Source: Allotamlana fucoidanivorans (GTDB lineage Bacteria; Bacteroidota; Bacteroidia; Flavobacteriales; Flavobacteriaceae). Taken from it: a stretch of 64,000 nucleotides of DNA. Below, in pieces: positions 18,117 to 27,025 of this stretch. Below the pieces are notes generated by a model. The model ran no database searches. It was not told the DNA's origin and was given only the letters and a program-made list of their open reading frames with translations. The DNA is taken from contig NZ_CP074074.1 in assembly GCF_045788535.1 (NCBI RefSeq), positions 2,790,001 to 2,854,000 on the forward strand, read 5' to 3'. Position 1 is the first letter of the stretch, and each line of letters starts with the position of its first letter. The translations under genes were made by a program, and so were the position numbers.

Positions 18117-20978
18117 ATGAAAAAACACCAACTCTTATTTGTAATAGCATGTTTTGCAGTGTTTTGTATTTCTTGTATGCAAGTTTCCACTTCAAGAAGT
18201 CAAATTAATTTTGAAACCCTATTGGTTGATAACAAGCAAAACCCATCAACAATTGAAAGCGAGCAACCCACGTTTTCTTGGGTAGTTAATGCGGATGGGT
18301 TCAATAAATCGCAATCTGCATATCAAATCTTGGTAGCGTCCTTAGAAGAAAAGTTAAATGAAAATGATGCTGATATCTGGAATTCAAATAATGTAAAAAG
18401 TGACCAAACTGCATTTGTACGGTATAAAGGGAAGCCTTTAAAAGCCATGACAGCCTATTTCTGGAAGGTTAAAATTTGGGATGAAAGTGGTAATGCCTCT
18501 ACCTGGTCTAATACCCAAACATTTCAAATGGGGTTGATGGACAAGGAAAACTGGGGTGATGCAAAATGGATTACCTTGAATAAGGATACAAGAACATCAC
18601 CACACCGCTATAGAAACTACCAAACCGGAAAAATGAAAAAACCAACGCCCGTTGATGGTTTCGCAGCTAGTTATTTTAGAAATGAAATAGCTATTGATAA
18701 AACTCTGAAAAATGCGCAAGCTTATATCTGTGGTTTAGGCTATTACGAAATGTATATAAACGGTAAAAAAGTAGGTGATCATGTTTTAGATCCTGCGCCT
18801 TCAAATTATGATAAACAAGCGTATTATGTGAATTATGATATTACAGAGCAGCTCCAAACAGGTAAAAATGCCTTCGGAATTATATTAGGAAATGGTTTTT
18901 ACGGTCAAAATATATCTTGGAGCCGAGATCCAGAGTCGAATAAAAAAGGCGTGTCTTACGGTCCTCCAACAGTACGTTGTTTGGTTAAACTAAATTATAC
19001 CGATGGGTCTTCTGAAGATTTTTATACAGACGAAAACTGGAAAGAAGCTACAGGGCCAATTGTATTTAATAATATTTATGGAGGTGATACTTATGATGCC
19101 AGTTATGAATTAGGTAATTGGACTGAATCAGGATATGATGCAGCAGCATGGGGCAATGTGAAAATAGCAACGCCAAAAATAGCAAAAGTAAGTGCGCAAC
19201 AAATTCCTGCAATAAAAAAATTAAAGGAATTTGAACCTACAAATGTTTTTAAAGCGGCAGACGGCGAATGGATTGTAGATTTTGGACAAAATATTGCGGG
19301 TTGGGTAAAAATCAATGTACAAGAAAAGAAAAACCAGTTGATTGAAATCATAACAACTGAAGCTTTATTAACCAACGGAAAAGATATTTTTCAAGGTTCA
19401 ACAGGTGGTGGTGCCAATGGTATGGCTCAAATTTATAAATACATATGCAAAGGTGATGCTATTGAATCTTGGGAACCAAAATTTAGTTATCACGGATTTA
19501 GATATGCCAAAATAAAAGGTATTACCAAAAAGCCAGATGCTAATATGATTAAGGCTGTTTTAGTAGCTACAGATATTCAAGAAACGGGAAGTTTTAAGTC
19601 TTCAAGTGAGCTTTTAAATAAAATGCACAGCATCAGTAAATGGACTATTGAAGACAATGTACATGGTATTCCTGAAGATTGTCCGCATCGTGAAAAATGT
19701 GGCTGGTTGGGTGATGCACATGCCTTTTGTGAGTATGCCTTGTATAATTATGATATGTATGATTTTTATAAAAAATACATGGAAGATATTCGTACTCAAA
19801 TGCGACCAACAAAAGGACATAATAACCCTGAAATTAAATTTCAAGTACCTACCATGGTTGCGCCAGGAAAACGAACCTCTACTTATGCAAAAATTGATTG
19901 GGGTGTGGCTACCATGTATTTACCTTGGTATAATTACTGGTATTATGGAGATGATGCTATTGTAAAAGAGTATTATAACGAGATGAAAGGTTTAACGGAT
20001 TTTTATCTGAACTATAAAGGCGAAAATGGCATTATGCAAGACGGTATGGGTGATTGGTGTCCACCACGTTGGGACAGAAGGTTAAACCCAAGTGCCATGG
20101 AATGTGATCCTATCATTTCAGCAAATGCCTATTTCTATGATGTGCTAGGCATTATGGAAACGTTTGCAAAAATGAATGCAGACGCGGAATATGAAGCAAA
20201 GATGAAAGCAGAAAAAGAGGCTTTAAAAACAGCTTTTAATAAAGCGTTTTTGGTAGACATTCCTAATACCAAGCACAAATGGTATCAAAGTCAAACCGCT
20301 ACTGTTCAGGCGTTACAATTTGGTATTGTGCCTGAAACAGAAATTGAAAATGTTGTGAATGGCCTAGAGCATGATATTGTAAAAGTTAAGGGAGGGCATC
20401 ACTCAACAGGAATTCATGGTAATCGTTACATTTATACGGTATTATCAAAATATGGTAAGGCCGATTTAGCTTATGCTATCTTAACCACACCCGAGTTTCC
20501 TAGTCAAACGTATGTGATGAATTCTGGATTTACCACGTGGCCTGAGCGTCAGTTTGAATGGGAGAAAATGGAAGGTCCAACCAATTCATTAAATCATCCT
20601 ATGCATAGTGGTTTTGCGGCTTACTTTTTTGAGTCTTTAGGAGGTGTAAAATCTTCAAGAAACCAAACTGGTTACAAGGTGTTTACTGTTAATCCTGAGT
20701 TTCCTAGCGCTGTTACAAATACAGATATTTCTGTTCCAACATCTTATGGTGCTGTTAAAAATTCGTGGAGTTTAAAAGATGGTTTGTTAACCATGAATTT
20801 GGTTGTGCCGTTTAATACAAAAGCTACATTGGTTTTAAGTCAGAATGAGTTTCAAACTATTAAAATTAATGGTTTGAATTTTAATGTATTTAAAAATTCG
20901 TTTGAATACGAAGTAGAAGAAAATACTAACATCATTCTCGGCTCAGGTTCATATGAAATTACATATACTAAAGACTAA
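18117..20978 (+). CDS. GH78 alpha-L-rhamnosidase, lipoprotein
   Basis: This 953-residue protein has an SPII signal (CISC, Cys20). Its N-terminal Ig-like domain reads NPSTIESEQPTFSWVV...SQSAYQILVAS, and a jelly-roll domain follows (YFRNEIAID...AYICGLGYYEMYINGKKVGD). The GH78 (alpha/alpha)6 barrel carries GIPEDCPHREKCGWLGDAHAF, with the D-C-P-H-R-E core at residues 521-526 and Glu526 as candidate acid. The C-terminal beta domain contains TSYGAVKNSWSLKDG. It leads an operon with a CBM-like protein, a GH43 and a sulfatase. The motif HREKCGW differs from the QRDERLGW form of the tandem pair at 46228/49021, so its linkage preference may differ. Confidence 0.9.
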   Translation: MKKHQLLFVIACFAVFCISCMQVSTSRSQINFETLLVDNKQNPSTIESEQPTFSWVVNADGFNKSQSAYQILVASLEEKLNENDADIWNSNNVKSDQTAFVRYKGKPLKAMTAYFWKVKIWDESGNASTWSNTQTFQMGLMDKENWGDAKWITLNKDTRTSPHRYRNYQTGKMKKPTPVDGFAASYFRNEIAIDKTLKNAQAYICGLGYYEMYINGKKVGDHVLDPAPSNYDKQAYYVNYDITEQLQTGKNAFGIILGNGFYGQNISWSRDPESNKKGVSYGPPTVRCLVKLNYTDGSSEDFYTDENWKEATGPIVFNNIYGGDTYDASYELGNWTESGYDAAAWGNVKIATPKIAKVSAQQIPAIKKLKEFEPTNVFKAADGEWIVDFGQNIAGWVKINVQEKKNQLIEIITTEALLTNGKDIFQGSTGGGANGMAQIYKYICKGDAIESWEPKFSYHGFRYAKIKGITKKPDANMIKAVLVATDIQETGSFKSSSELLNKMHSISKWTIEDNVHGIPEDCPHREKCGWLGDAHAFCEYALYNYDMYDFYKKYMEDIRTQMRPTKGHNNPEIKFQVPTMVAPGKRTSTYAKIDWGVATMYLPWYNYWYYGDDAIVKEYYNEMKGLTDFYLNYKGENGIMQDGMGDWCPPRWDRRLNPSAMECDPIISANAYFYDVLGIMETFAKMNADAEYEAKMKAEKEALKTAFNKAFLVDIPNTKHKWYQSQTATVQALQFGIVPETEIENVVNGLEHDIVKVKGGHHSTGIHGNRYIYTVLSKYGKADLAYAILTTPEFPSQTYVMNSGFTTWPERQFEWEKMEGPTNSLNHPMHSGFAAYFFESLGGVKSSRNQTGYKVFTVNPEFPSAVTNTDISVPTSYGAVKNSWSLKDGLLTMNLVVPFNTKATLVLSQNEFQTIKINGLNFNVFKNSFEYEVEENTNIILGSGSYEITYTKD

Positions 20979-21034
20979 TATTTAACACTAACTTTTGATT
21001 TAAAAAGGAACGTCAAGTATCTAATGCATTATTA

Positions 21035-21994
21035 ATGAAAAACATAAAAAGAGTTGCTAATGTTCTAATTTTTATACTCATCAAATCGATGTCTTTAGTC
21101 GCGCAAACAGCGCCTTGTGATGGTCTGTTGCCTTTTGAAGAACAAAACGGAATTTTGACTATAGAAATGGAATCGGGTGTTATAAATCATCCAAATTGGA
21201 AAGTAGATAACAGTGTTTCCGGTTATACTGGTGATGGTTACATTTATTGGGATGGCCCTGAGTCTTTTTCTAGTCTATCTAATGCGTTTATAGTATATAA
21301 TATAAAAATTAATACCCCTGGAACTTACAGGTTTGCATGGCATATGAAAATCAATAAAGGCACATCTAAGGGTGAGCATAATGACGCTTGGTTAAAAATT
21401 GACGCTGATGATTATTATGGTCTAAAAACAGGTCATAGAGTAATACCTAAACCAGCTTGTCAAACTGACCCAAATAATGATTGTCCTGTGGGCTCATCCA
21501 CATTGGGTTTTTTCAAAATTTTTGGAAATACTTTAGATTGGAGGTTTGTAGCAAATACCAATGATGGCGATTCTCATCGTGTTTTTGTAACCTTTAATAA
21601 TCCAGGGATTTACAAAATCACCTTAGATGCTAGATCCTCTTATTGCCTTTTAGATAGAATGGTTTTAAGGCTAAATGCTATTTCTGATAGTGTGGCCTTT
21701 AATCTTGCTAATAATGAGTCTTTATGTTACAGCGGAGTTTTATCTGTTGATAATCAAAAACAAGTAAAGCCCTTAAGTTTGTATCCTAATCCTACAACCG
21801 GTATTGTAACTGTTGCAAACCTATGTCTAGATGATGATCTTATTGTAACAAACATTCACGGTATTGTAATTCGTACTTTAAAAATGACTAAAACCAATGC
21901 AACTATTGATCTAAGTGATTTAGCAAGTGGTATCTATTTCGTTTCATTAAAAAACAATACATCAGGTTTTTCAAAAAAAATCATAAAGTTATAA
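21035..21994 (+). CDS. Secreted CBM-like protein with T9SS sorting domain
   Basis: This 319-residue protein has a signal peptide ending around SLVAQ. One beta-sandwich module of about 190 residues starts ILTIEMESGVINHPNWKVDNS and ends RMVLRLN, a pattern typical of carbohydrate-binding modules attached to glycoside hydrolases. The last 75 residues are a type A type IX secretion sorting domain (LSLYPNPTTGIVTV...LASGIYFVSLKN...FSKKIIKL). No catalytic domain is present. It sits 56 bp after the GH78 and 26 bp before the GH43, so it is co-transcribed. A stand-alone glycan-binding surface protein is the simplest reading; no binding specificity can be deduced. Confidence 0.75.
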   Translation: MKNIKRVANVLIFILIKSMSLVAQTAPCDGLLPFEEQNGILTIEMESGVINHPNWKVDNSVSGYTGDGYIYWDGPESFSSLSNAFIVYNIKINTPGTYRFAWHMKINKGTSKGEHNDAWLKIDADDYYGLKTGHRVIPKPACQTDPNNDCPVGSSTLGFFKIFGNTLDWRFVANTNDGDSHRVFVTFNNPGIYKITLDARSSYCLLDRMVLRLNAISDSVAFNLANNESLCYSGVLSVDNQKQVKPLSLYPNPTTGIVTVANLCLDDDLIVTNIHGIVIRTLKMTKTNATIDLSDLASGIYFVSLKNNTSGFSKKIIKL

Positions 21995-22020
21995 ATCAAA
22001 ACGCCTTAAATACAATTTAA

Positions 22021-23814
22021 ATGAAAATATCAAATCTAATTGATTTTAAAACTTTAGTAGCTGTTTTGGCTTGCACAGTTTTGGCATGTAAATCTAAAAC
22101 AGAACAAATAGATGTGGCTGAAGTCAAATCAACGGTCAATCAGCCTCCTAAAACTGGCAGTTTTGGTGATCAAGGTGACGGCACCTATATCAATCCTATT
22201 TTAAATGCCGATTATCCAGACTCTGATATTGAGCAAGTAGGCGATACCTATTACATGATAACGTCCAAACAACATATGTCTCCTGGTATGCCCATTTTAG
22301 AGTCAAAAGATATGGTAAACTGGACCAATGTTGGACATGCATTTGACAGCTTATCATGGGCTCCAGAGTACAACTGGGACCGTATGAATGGCTATTCGTT
22401 TGGTGTTTGGGCTGGAGATTTAGCCTACCATGAAGGTAAATGGTATTGTTATCAAATAGATTACCAACATGGATTAATGGTTACCACGGCAAAAGATATA
22501 AAAGGCCCTTGGAGTAAACCAATCATGATGTTGCCTAAAGCTAAGGTTTTAGATGACCCTGCTGTGTTTTGGGATAAAGAAACTCATAAAGCTTATGTAA
22601 TTATCAATACCGCTGGAAAGCAAAAAGATTCTGATAATAAAATAGAGGGTAACGAAAACAGAATTTATGAAATGAGTTGGGATGGTACTAAAATTCTAGA
22701 TGAAGGTAAATTGGTGTATACAGGCATGGGAGCTGAAGCGGCCAAAATTTATAAAATTGACGGAACCTGGTATATCTTTTTAGCGCAGTGGACTATGGGA
22801 GATAAATCTACCAAACCAGGTGTTAAAAACCCTAAAAATGATAGAAAACAAATTGTACTTCGTTCAAAAGAAAGTATTTATGGCCCGTATGAAGTAAAAA
22901 CTGTTTTAGAAAAAGGAACGGTGTTTAATAACCGCAGTGCCAGCCAAGGTGCATTAATGCAAGCTCCAGATAAATCATGGTGGTATATGCATCAGTTAAT
23001 CCAAAATGATGATATTCCTTTTCAAGGGCGTCCTCAATGTCTTGAGCCTGTTAATTGGGTTGATGGATGGCCAATTATAGGTGTAGATGAAGATAACGAT
23101 GGCATAGGTGAACCTGTAAAACAACATAAAAAACCTATAGACGGTTATCCAATTACAGCCCCCAGTTCAGACGATGATTTTTCATCATCTAAATTAGGAT
23201 TCCAATGGGAGTGGAACCATAATCCAAGAAACACGCATTGGTCTTTAACCGAGCGCCCCGGGTGGTTACGCCTTAAAGCAACCAAAATATTACCAAACGA
23301 AAAAGGTTACGGTCCAAACATAAACGAGTGGACAAACAATGATGGCTCAGATTCTGATTTTTGGAGAGCTTGCAATACCCTAAGTCAACGTATCATGGGG
23401 ATTACAACAGGTACTGCCGTTTCTAAGTTTGATATTTCTGGCATGCAACCCCATCAATTAGCTGGTTTTGTAAGATATGGCGGGGTGTTTAATTTGTTAG
23501 GTGTTGAGGTTGATCAAAACGGTAAAAAGCATTTGTTTTATATGAGTCCTATGGCTGAAAAAACCAAAGGTCCAGAGCTTACAGGATCTAATTTATACAT
23601 AAGAACAACAAATAATAGTGATCAAGCTACTTATGAATATAGTTTGAATGGTAAAACCTTTACTAAATTCGGACCAACATTTACTATTGCCTTCGGAAAA
23701 TGGACAGGTGACCGTTTAGGGTTCTTCTCTTGGAATGAAAAAGAAGATGCCGGTTATATTGATGTAGATTGGTTTACATATGATTACGATGGGCCTAAGG
23801 CAGCAAAGCAGTAA
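22021..23814 (+). CDS. GH43 glycosidase with C-terminal beta-sandwich domain, lipoprotein
   Basis: This 597-residue protein has an SPII signal (VLACK, Cys23). The five-bladed GH43 propeller begins DGTYINPILNADYPDSDI. Asp67 in YPD is the candidate base, the DDPAVFWD segment holds the pKa-modulating aspartate, and Glu239 in GAEAAKIYK is the candidate acid. From about residue 385 (SSDDDFSSSKLGFQWEWNHNP) comes a concanavalin-like module seen in beta-xylosidases of this family. Such enzymes remove xylose or arabinose; xylose fits ulvan. It is part of the operon led by the GH78 at 18117. Confidence 0.87.
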   Translation: MKISNLIDFKTLVAVLACTVLACKSKTEQIDVAEVKSTVNQPPKTGSFGDQGDGTYINPILNADYPDSDIEQVGDTYYMITSKQHMSPGMPILESKDMVNWTNVGHAFDSLSWAPEYNWDRMNGYSFGVWAGDLAYHEGKWYCYQIDYQHGLMVTTAKDIKGPWSKPIMMLPKAKVLDDPAVFWDKETHKAYVIINTAGKQKDSDNKIEGNENRIYEMSWDGTKILDEGKLVYTGMGAEAAKIYKIDGTWYIFLAQWTMGDKSTKPGVKNPKNDRKQIVLRSKESIYGPYEVKTVLEKGTVFNNRSASQGALMQAPDKSWWYMHQLIQNDDIPFQGRPQCLEPVNWVDGWPIIGVDEDNDGIGEPVKQHKKPIDGYPITAPSSDDDFSSSKLGFQWEWNHNPRNTHWSLTERPGWLRLKATKILPNEKGYGPNINEWTNNDGSDSDFWRACNTLSQRIMGITTGTAVSKFDISGMQPHQLAGFVRYGGVFNLLGVEVDQNGKKHLFYMSPMAEKTKGPELTGSNLYIRTTNNSDQATYEYSLNGKTFTKFGPTFTIAFGKWTGDRLGFFSWNEKEDAGYIDVDWFTYDYDGPKAAKQ

Positions 23815-23835
23815 TGCAAATTTTAAATAATTAGA

Positions 23836-23912
23836 GCGTTACCCACAAGGGGTCGGGCTTTCACGACTCGCTCTCTGCGAGGAGCTTAAACATGCCGTTC
23901 AATCCCTAACGC
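23836..23912. repeat. Short inverted-end intergenic repeat element
   Basis: This 77-bp, relatively GC-rich element starts GCGTTACCC and ends ATCCCTAACGC, giving inverted ends GCGTTA/TAACGC. Its interior (GGGTCGGGCTTTC...CTCTGCGAGGAGC) contains a smaller palindrome. It differs in composition from the flanking A/T-rich spacer and resembles repetitive intergenic elements I recall from flavobacterial genomes. Only one copy is in this window. Confidence 0.6.
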
Positions 23913-23971
23913 AGTAAAAATAAACAGTAAGGAAAAAAGAGTTAAATTTCGTTGAGATAAAAAAAACAGCC

Positions 23972-25564
23972 ATGAACCAAATTACACGCATCAGTTTCAG
24001 TTTAATCTTAGTGTTCGTTTTAGGATGTCACAATAAAGAGAAAGCTTTAAAAGAAAAGACCAAACCCAATGTGTTATTTATTTTAGTAGATGATTTAGGA
24101 TATCATGATTTAGGGGTAACTGGCAGCACATTTTATGAAACTCCAAATGTAGATAAATTGGCTCATGAAGGCATGATGTTCACCCAAGGCTACGCTGCTA
24201 GCAGAGTATGTAGTCCGTCGCGCGCAAGTATTATGACAGGGAAGTTTACCGCGCGTCATGGTATAACAGATTGGATTGGAGCAAAGTCAGGCGAAGATTG
24301 GCGTACAAGAAATCGCCATGATAAATTATTGCCCGCTAGCTACAAAATGCATTTGCCTAATGAAGATATTACCATTGCCGAAGCTTTTAAAACTAATGGC
24401 TACAAAACATTTTTTGCAGGAAAATGGCATTTAGGAGGTGAAGGCTCATTTCCTGAAGATCATGGATTTGATATTAATATTGGAGGCATAGACGCAGGAT
24501 CTCCTCGAGGTGGTTTTTTCTCGCCTTGGAATAACCCAAAATTATCGAATAAAGAACAAGGTGAAAATTTAACACTGCGTTTAGCTAATGAAACGGCAGA
24601 TTTTATTTCAAAACATAAAGATACCGCGTTTTTTGCTTTTTTGTCTTTTTATGCCGTACATGCACCAATTCAAACCACAGAAGAAAAGTGGAAAAAATTT
24701 AGACATAAAGCTGATAGTTTAGGTATCGCTGAGTCTGGATATGTGATGGAACGTGTGTTGCCTATAAGAACTGTTCAGGACAATCCTGTTTATGCTGGTT
24801 TGGTAGAAACAATGGATGATGCCGTAGGTATTGTTTTAAAAGCTTTAAAAGATAATAATATTGATGACAATACAATTGTTGTGTTTACTTCAGATAATGG
24901 GGGCGTAGCATCAGGTGATAATTATGCTACCAGTAATTTACCTTTAAGAGGAGGTAAGGGCTACCAATGGGAAGGAGGCATACGTGAACCTTATTTTATA
25001 AAAGTGCCTTGGTTGAAAAATAGAGGTGCAAAAACTGATTTTCCTGCTGTTAATACTGATTTTTATCCCACACTTTTAGATTTAGCTAATGCGCCATTAA
25101 ATCCAGAACAACATGTTGATGGTTTAAGTTTAAAGCCGTTATTAGAGGGAAAAGAATTGGAAGTAACCAGACCATTATATTGGCATTATCCGCATTATGG
25201 AAATCAAGGTGGAGAACCTGCTTCAATTATTCAATACGAAGGTTGGAAACTTATACATTATTGGGAGGATGGACATGAAGAACTCTATAAATTGCCGTCT
25301 GAAGAACATGACCACCTCAATGTAATTGATACAAATACCAAATTAGCCAACCAACTTAGTGAAAAACTCATGCAGTGGTTACAATCGGTTGGAGCAAATT
25401 ATCCTGTTAAGGATTCAGAATATGATGCTGAAGCTCATAAAAAATGGCATTTGAATAATGTTAGTAAAAAGCTACCATCATTAGAAACACAACGTATTGA
25501 AACACTTTCTAAAGATTTCAAGCCTAATGAAAATTGGTGGAAAAGTAAACTCACGGTAGACTAA
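23972..25564 (+). CDS. S1 sulfatase, lipoprotein
   Basis: This 530-residue sulfatase has a clean lipobox (VLGC, Cys19). NVLFILVDDLGYHDLGVTG carries the first metal aspartates. The formylglycine motif is C-S-P-S-R with Cys80, followed by MTGKFTARHG. FTSDNGGVASGDNYATSNLPLRGGKG and EGGIREPYF complete the active-site blocks. A 157-bp spacer holding the repeat element at 23836-23912 separates it from the GH43. No operator repeat precedes it, so it is probably read through from the GH78 promoter. Confidence 0.9.
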   Translation: MNQITRISFSLILVFVLGCHNKEKALKEKTKPNVLFILVDDLGYHDLGVTGSTFYETPNVDKLAHEGMMFTQGYAASRVCSPSRASIMTGKFTARHGITDWIGAKSGEDWRTRNRHDKLLPASYKMHLPNEDITIAEAFKTNGYKTFFAGKWHLGGEGSFPEDHGFDINIGGIDAGSPRGGFFSPWNNPKLSNKEQGENLTLRLANETADFISKHKDTAFFAFLSFYAVHAPIQTTEEKWKKFRHKADSLGIAESGYVMERVLPIRTVQDNPVYAGLVETMDDAVGIVLKALKDNNIDDNTIVVFTSDNGGVASGDNYATSNLPLRGGKGYQWEGGIREPYFIKVPWLKNRGAKTDFPAVNTDFYPTLLDLANAPLNPEQHVDGLSLKPLLEGKELEVTRPLYWHYPHYGNQGGEPASIIQYEGWKLIHYWEDGHEELYKLPSEEHDHLNVIDTNTKLANQLSEKLMQWLQSVGANYPVKDSEYDAEAHKKWHLNNVSKKLPSLETQRIETLSKDFKPNENWWKSKLTVD

Positions 25565-25582
25565 TAAAATTTACATCAAAAT

Positions 25583-25627
25583 CAGGATAGAACAGGTCAC
25601 TTATTTAATGCAATCGGTCTATTTTTA
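25583..25627 (+). promoter_or_regulatory. PUL operator/promoter site 6 (nucleoside-hydrolase-like gene)
   Basis: CAGGATAGAACAGGTCA (25583-25599) is followed after exactly 20 bp by TATTTTTA (25620-25627), about 55 bp before the start codon. Both half-sites are close to CAGGAT. Confidence 0.65.
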
Positions 25628-25682
25628 TACCTACAATCAGGTGTGTTCTTGTTGATGAGAATACTTAACCCAGTTTTAGTAT

Positions 25683-26531
25683 ATGAAAAAATTAGTACAA
25701 GTAGTGTTTATTTGTTTGGTTTTGCTTCCAATTTCTATTTTGGGACAAACCATAAATCCTCCAACTGGACGCATTGCAGTGGTTGCCGATGGTAACTCAC
25801 CCGATCCTGATGATTTAGGCGGAACCGCCGTAACCCTAGCGCTATTAAGAGCTTCTGGTTTACAAGATAGACTGGTACACTATTCTCATAGCTGCGATTT
25901 GGTTAGAGATGATAGAATTTCAAAACAAGCCGAAAAAGAGCGTCATTATTTAATGCAAGTGGCTTGTGATATGACTGCCAGACGCTGGGGGGGCTTCGAT
26001 CATATAACCTTCTATGATGCTTTATGGCAAAAAGAGGAAACTATAAATGATTTAGCTTGGGCTATAAATGCTTCAACTGCTGAAGACCCGTTATGGATTA
26101 TTGAGGCAGGAGAACCTGATATTATTGGAATGGCTTTAAAAAAGACACCAAAAGCTAAACATAAATATGTAAAAGTGGTAACACATCATCCAGCCAATGA
26201 TAATGCAGGCGACTTTTATACATGGCAGCACATACTTGATTTTGGTGTTGAAGAAGTTCGAATTCCTGATCAAAATATTAACTTAAAAGTAAAGCTAGAA
26301 GAATGGGATTGGGCTAAAAATCATAAAGATCCCCGAGTACAGTTGGTTTGGACTATGGGGAAAATGGCAGAAGTAGATGATGTTGTTAAATTCCAAAAAG
26401 GAAAATGGGATTGCTCTGATGCCGGAATGGTATTGTACTGGATTACAGGAGCAAATGTAAATAACGGATTAGAAGCCGGATCTGTTAGCGTAGTTAAGTC
26501 TATACTTTTGGACTTTATTGATAATAAATAG
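25683..26531 (+). CDS. Secreted nucleoside-hydrolase-like protein of unknown function
   Basis: This 282-residue protein has a signal peptide (LVLLPISILGQ). The mature start IAVVADGNSPDPDDLGGTAVTLALLRASG has a DxxxxDPDD loop like the calcium-binding loop of inosine/uridine nucleoside hydrolases. Further segments (LWIIEAGEPDIIGMAL, KVVTHHPANDN) fit a Rossmann-like core. A related exported domain family (DUF1593-like) occurs with glycan-degrading genes in Bacteroidetes. A role in N-glycosidase or other glycosidic cleavage is possible, but the substrate is unknown. It has its own operator site and its own terminator (26595-26622), so it is a regulated member of the locus rather than a passenger. 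Confidence 0.6.
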   Translation: MKKLVQVVFICLVLLPISILGQTINPPTGRIAVVADGNSPDPDDLGGTAVTLALLRASGLQDRLVHYSHSCDLVRDDRISKQAEKERHYLMQVACDMTARRWGGFDHITFYDALWQKEETINDLAWAINASTAEDPLWIIEAGEPDIIGMALKKTPKAKHKYVKVVTHHPANDNAGDFYTWQHILDFGVEEVRIPDQNINLKVKLEEWDWAKNHKDPRVQLVWTMGKMAEVDDVVKFQKGKWDCSDAGMVLYWITGANVNNGLEAGSVSVVKSILLDFIDNK

Positions 26532-26594
26532 AAGAGTAGTTTAAATAGAGTTGTTAATAATTTCGATTATTAATGTTGTTGTTTTAGTTAAAAG

Positions 26595-26622
26595 AAAGGT
26601 GATGTAAAAATCACCTTTTTTT
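26595..26622 (+). terminator. Terminator after gene 25683-26531
   Basis: The hairpin AAAGGTGA/TCACCTTT (26595-26602 with 26611-26618) with an 8-base loop is followed by a T-run. Confidence 0.8.
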
Positions 26623-26751
26623 ATGGGATTAGTTTTCAATTAAAGTCAATAAGCATATGTCTGCACCTTAGCGTTTTTTTAGACGATCATGGTACGTGTT
26701 TGTAAAAAAAGTCTCAGTGATTCTATAAGTTGATACTCTGTATTTGAACCA

Positions 26752-26792
26752 TAAAAAAGCCTAGAAAAATAATTATGTAAAGCTTTTTTTTA
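26752..26792. terminator. Possible terminator for the decayed minus-strand operon
   Basis: TAAAAAAGC (26752-26760) pairs with GCTTTTTTTTA (26782-26792) across a 21-base loop, giving A- and T-runs usable on either strand. The stem is weak. It lies just after the last minus-strand remnant. Confidence 0.35.
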
Positions 26793-26818
26793 TAAAATGA
26801 ATAGGTGAGGAGAGAGGC

Positions 26819-27009
26819 CTATAACTTTTTTACAACCACGGTATACATTCTACAATCTTCTGGCGCGTCGCCATTCGTATTTCCAGCCATAATGATGCTT
26901 TCTCCAGCTTCAGCTACCTTGTACTGTTAATCTCTTTTTGAGAATTACAAGATGCAATACCAATTACTCCCATGGATATTAGAAGTGTTTTTAAGTACGT
27001 TTTAAGCAT
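26819..27009 (-). pseudogene. Frameshifted small lipoprotein remnant
   Basis: On the minus strand an ATG at 27009 starts a good lipoprotein signal (MLKTYLKTLLISMGVIGIASC), and the frame stops about 30 codons in. A single shift of frame then gives YKVAEAGESIIMAGNTNGD and MYTVVVKKL, ending at a TAG at 26821-26819. Together about 63 residues can be reconstructed: either a small lipoprotein with one frameshift or the ends of a larger gene with an internal deletion. It lies 16 bp after the GH39-like remnant and was probably the second gene of that operon. Confidence 0.55.
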
Positions 27010-27025
27010 TGTATGTGTTTGGTTG

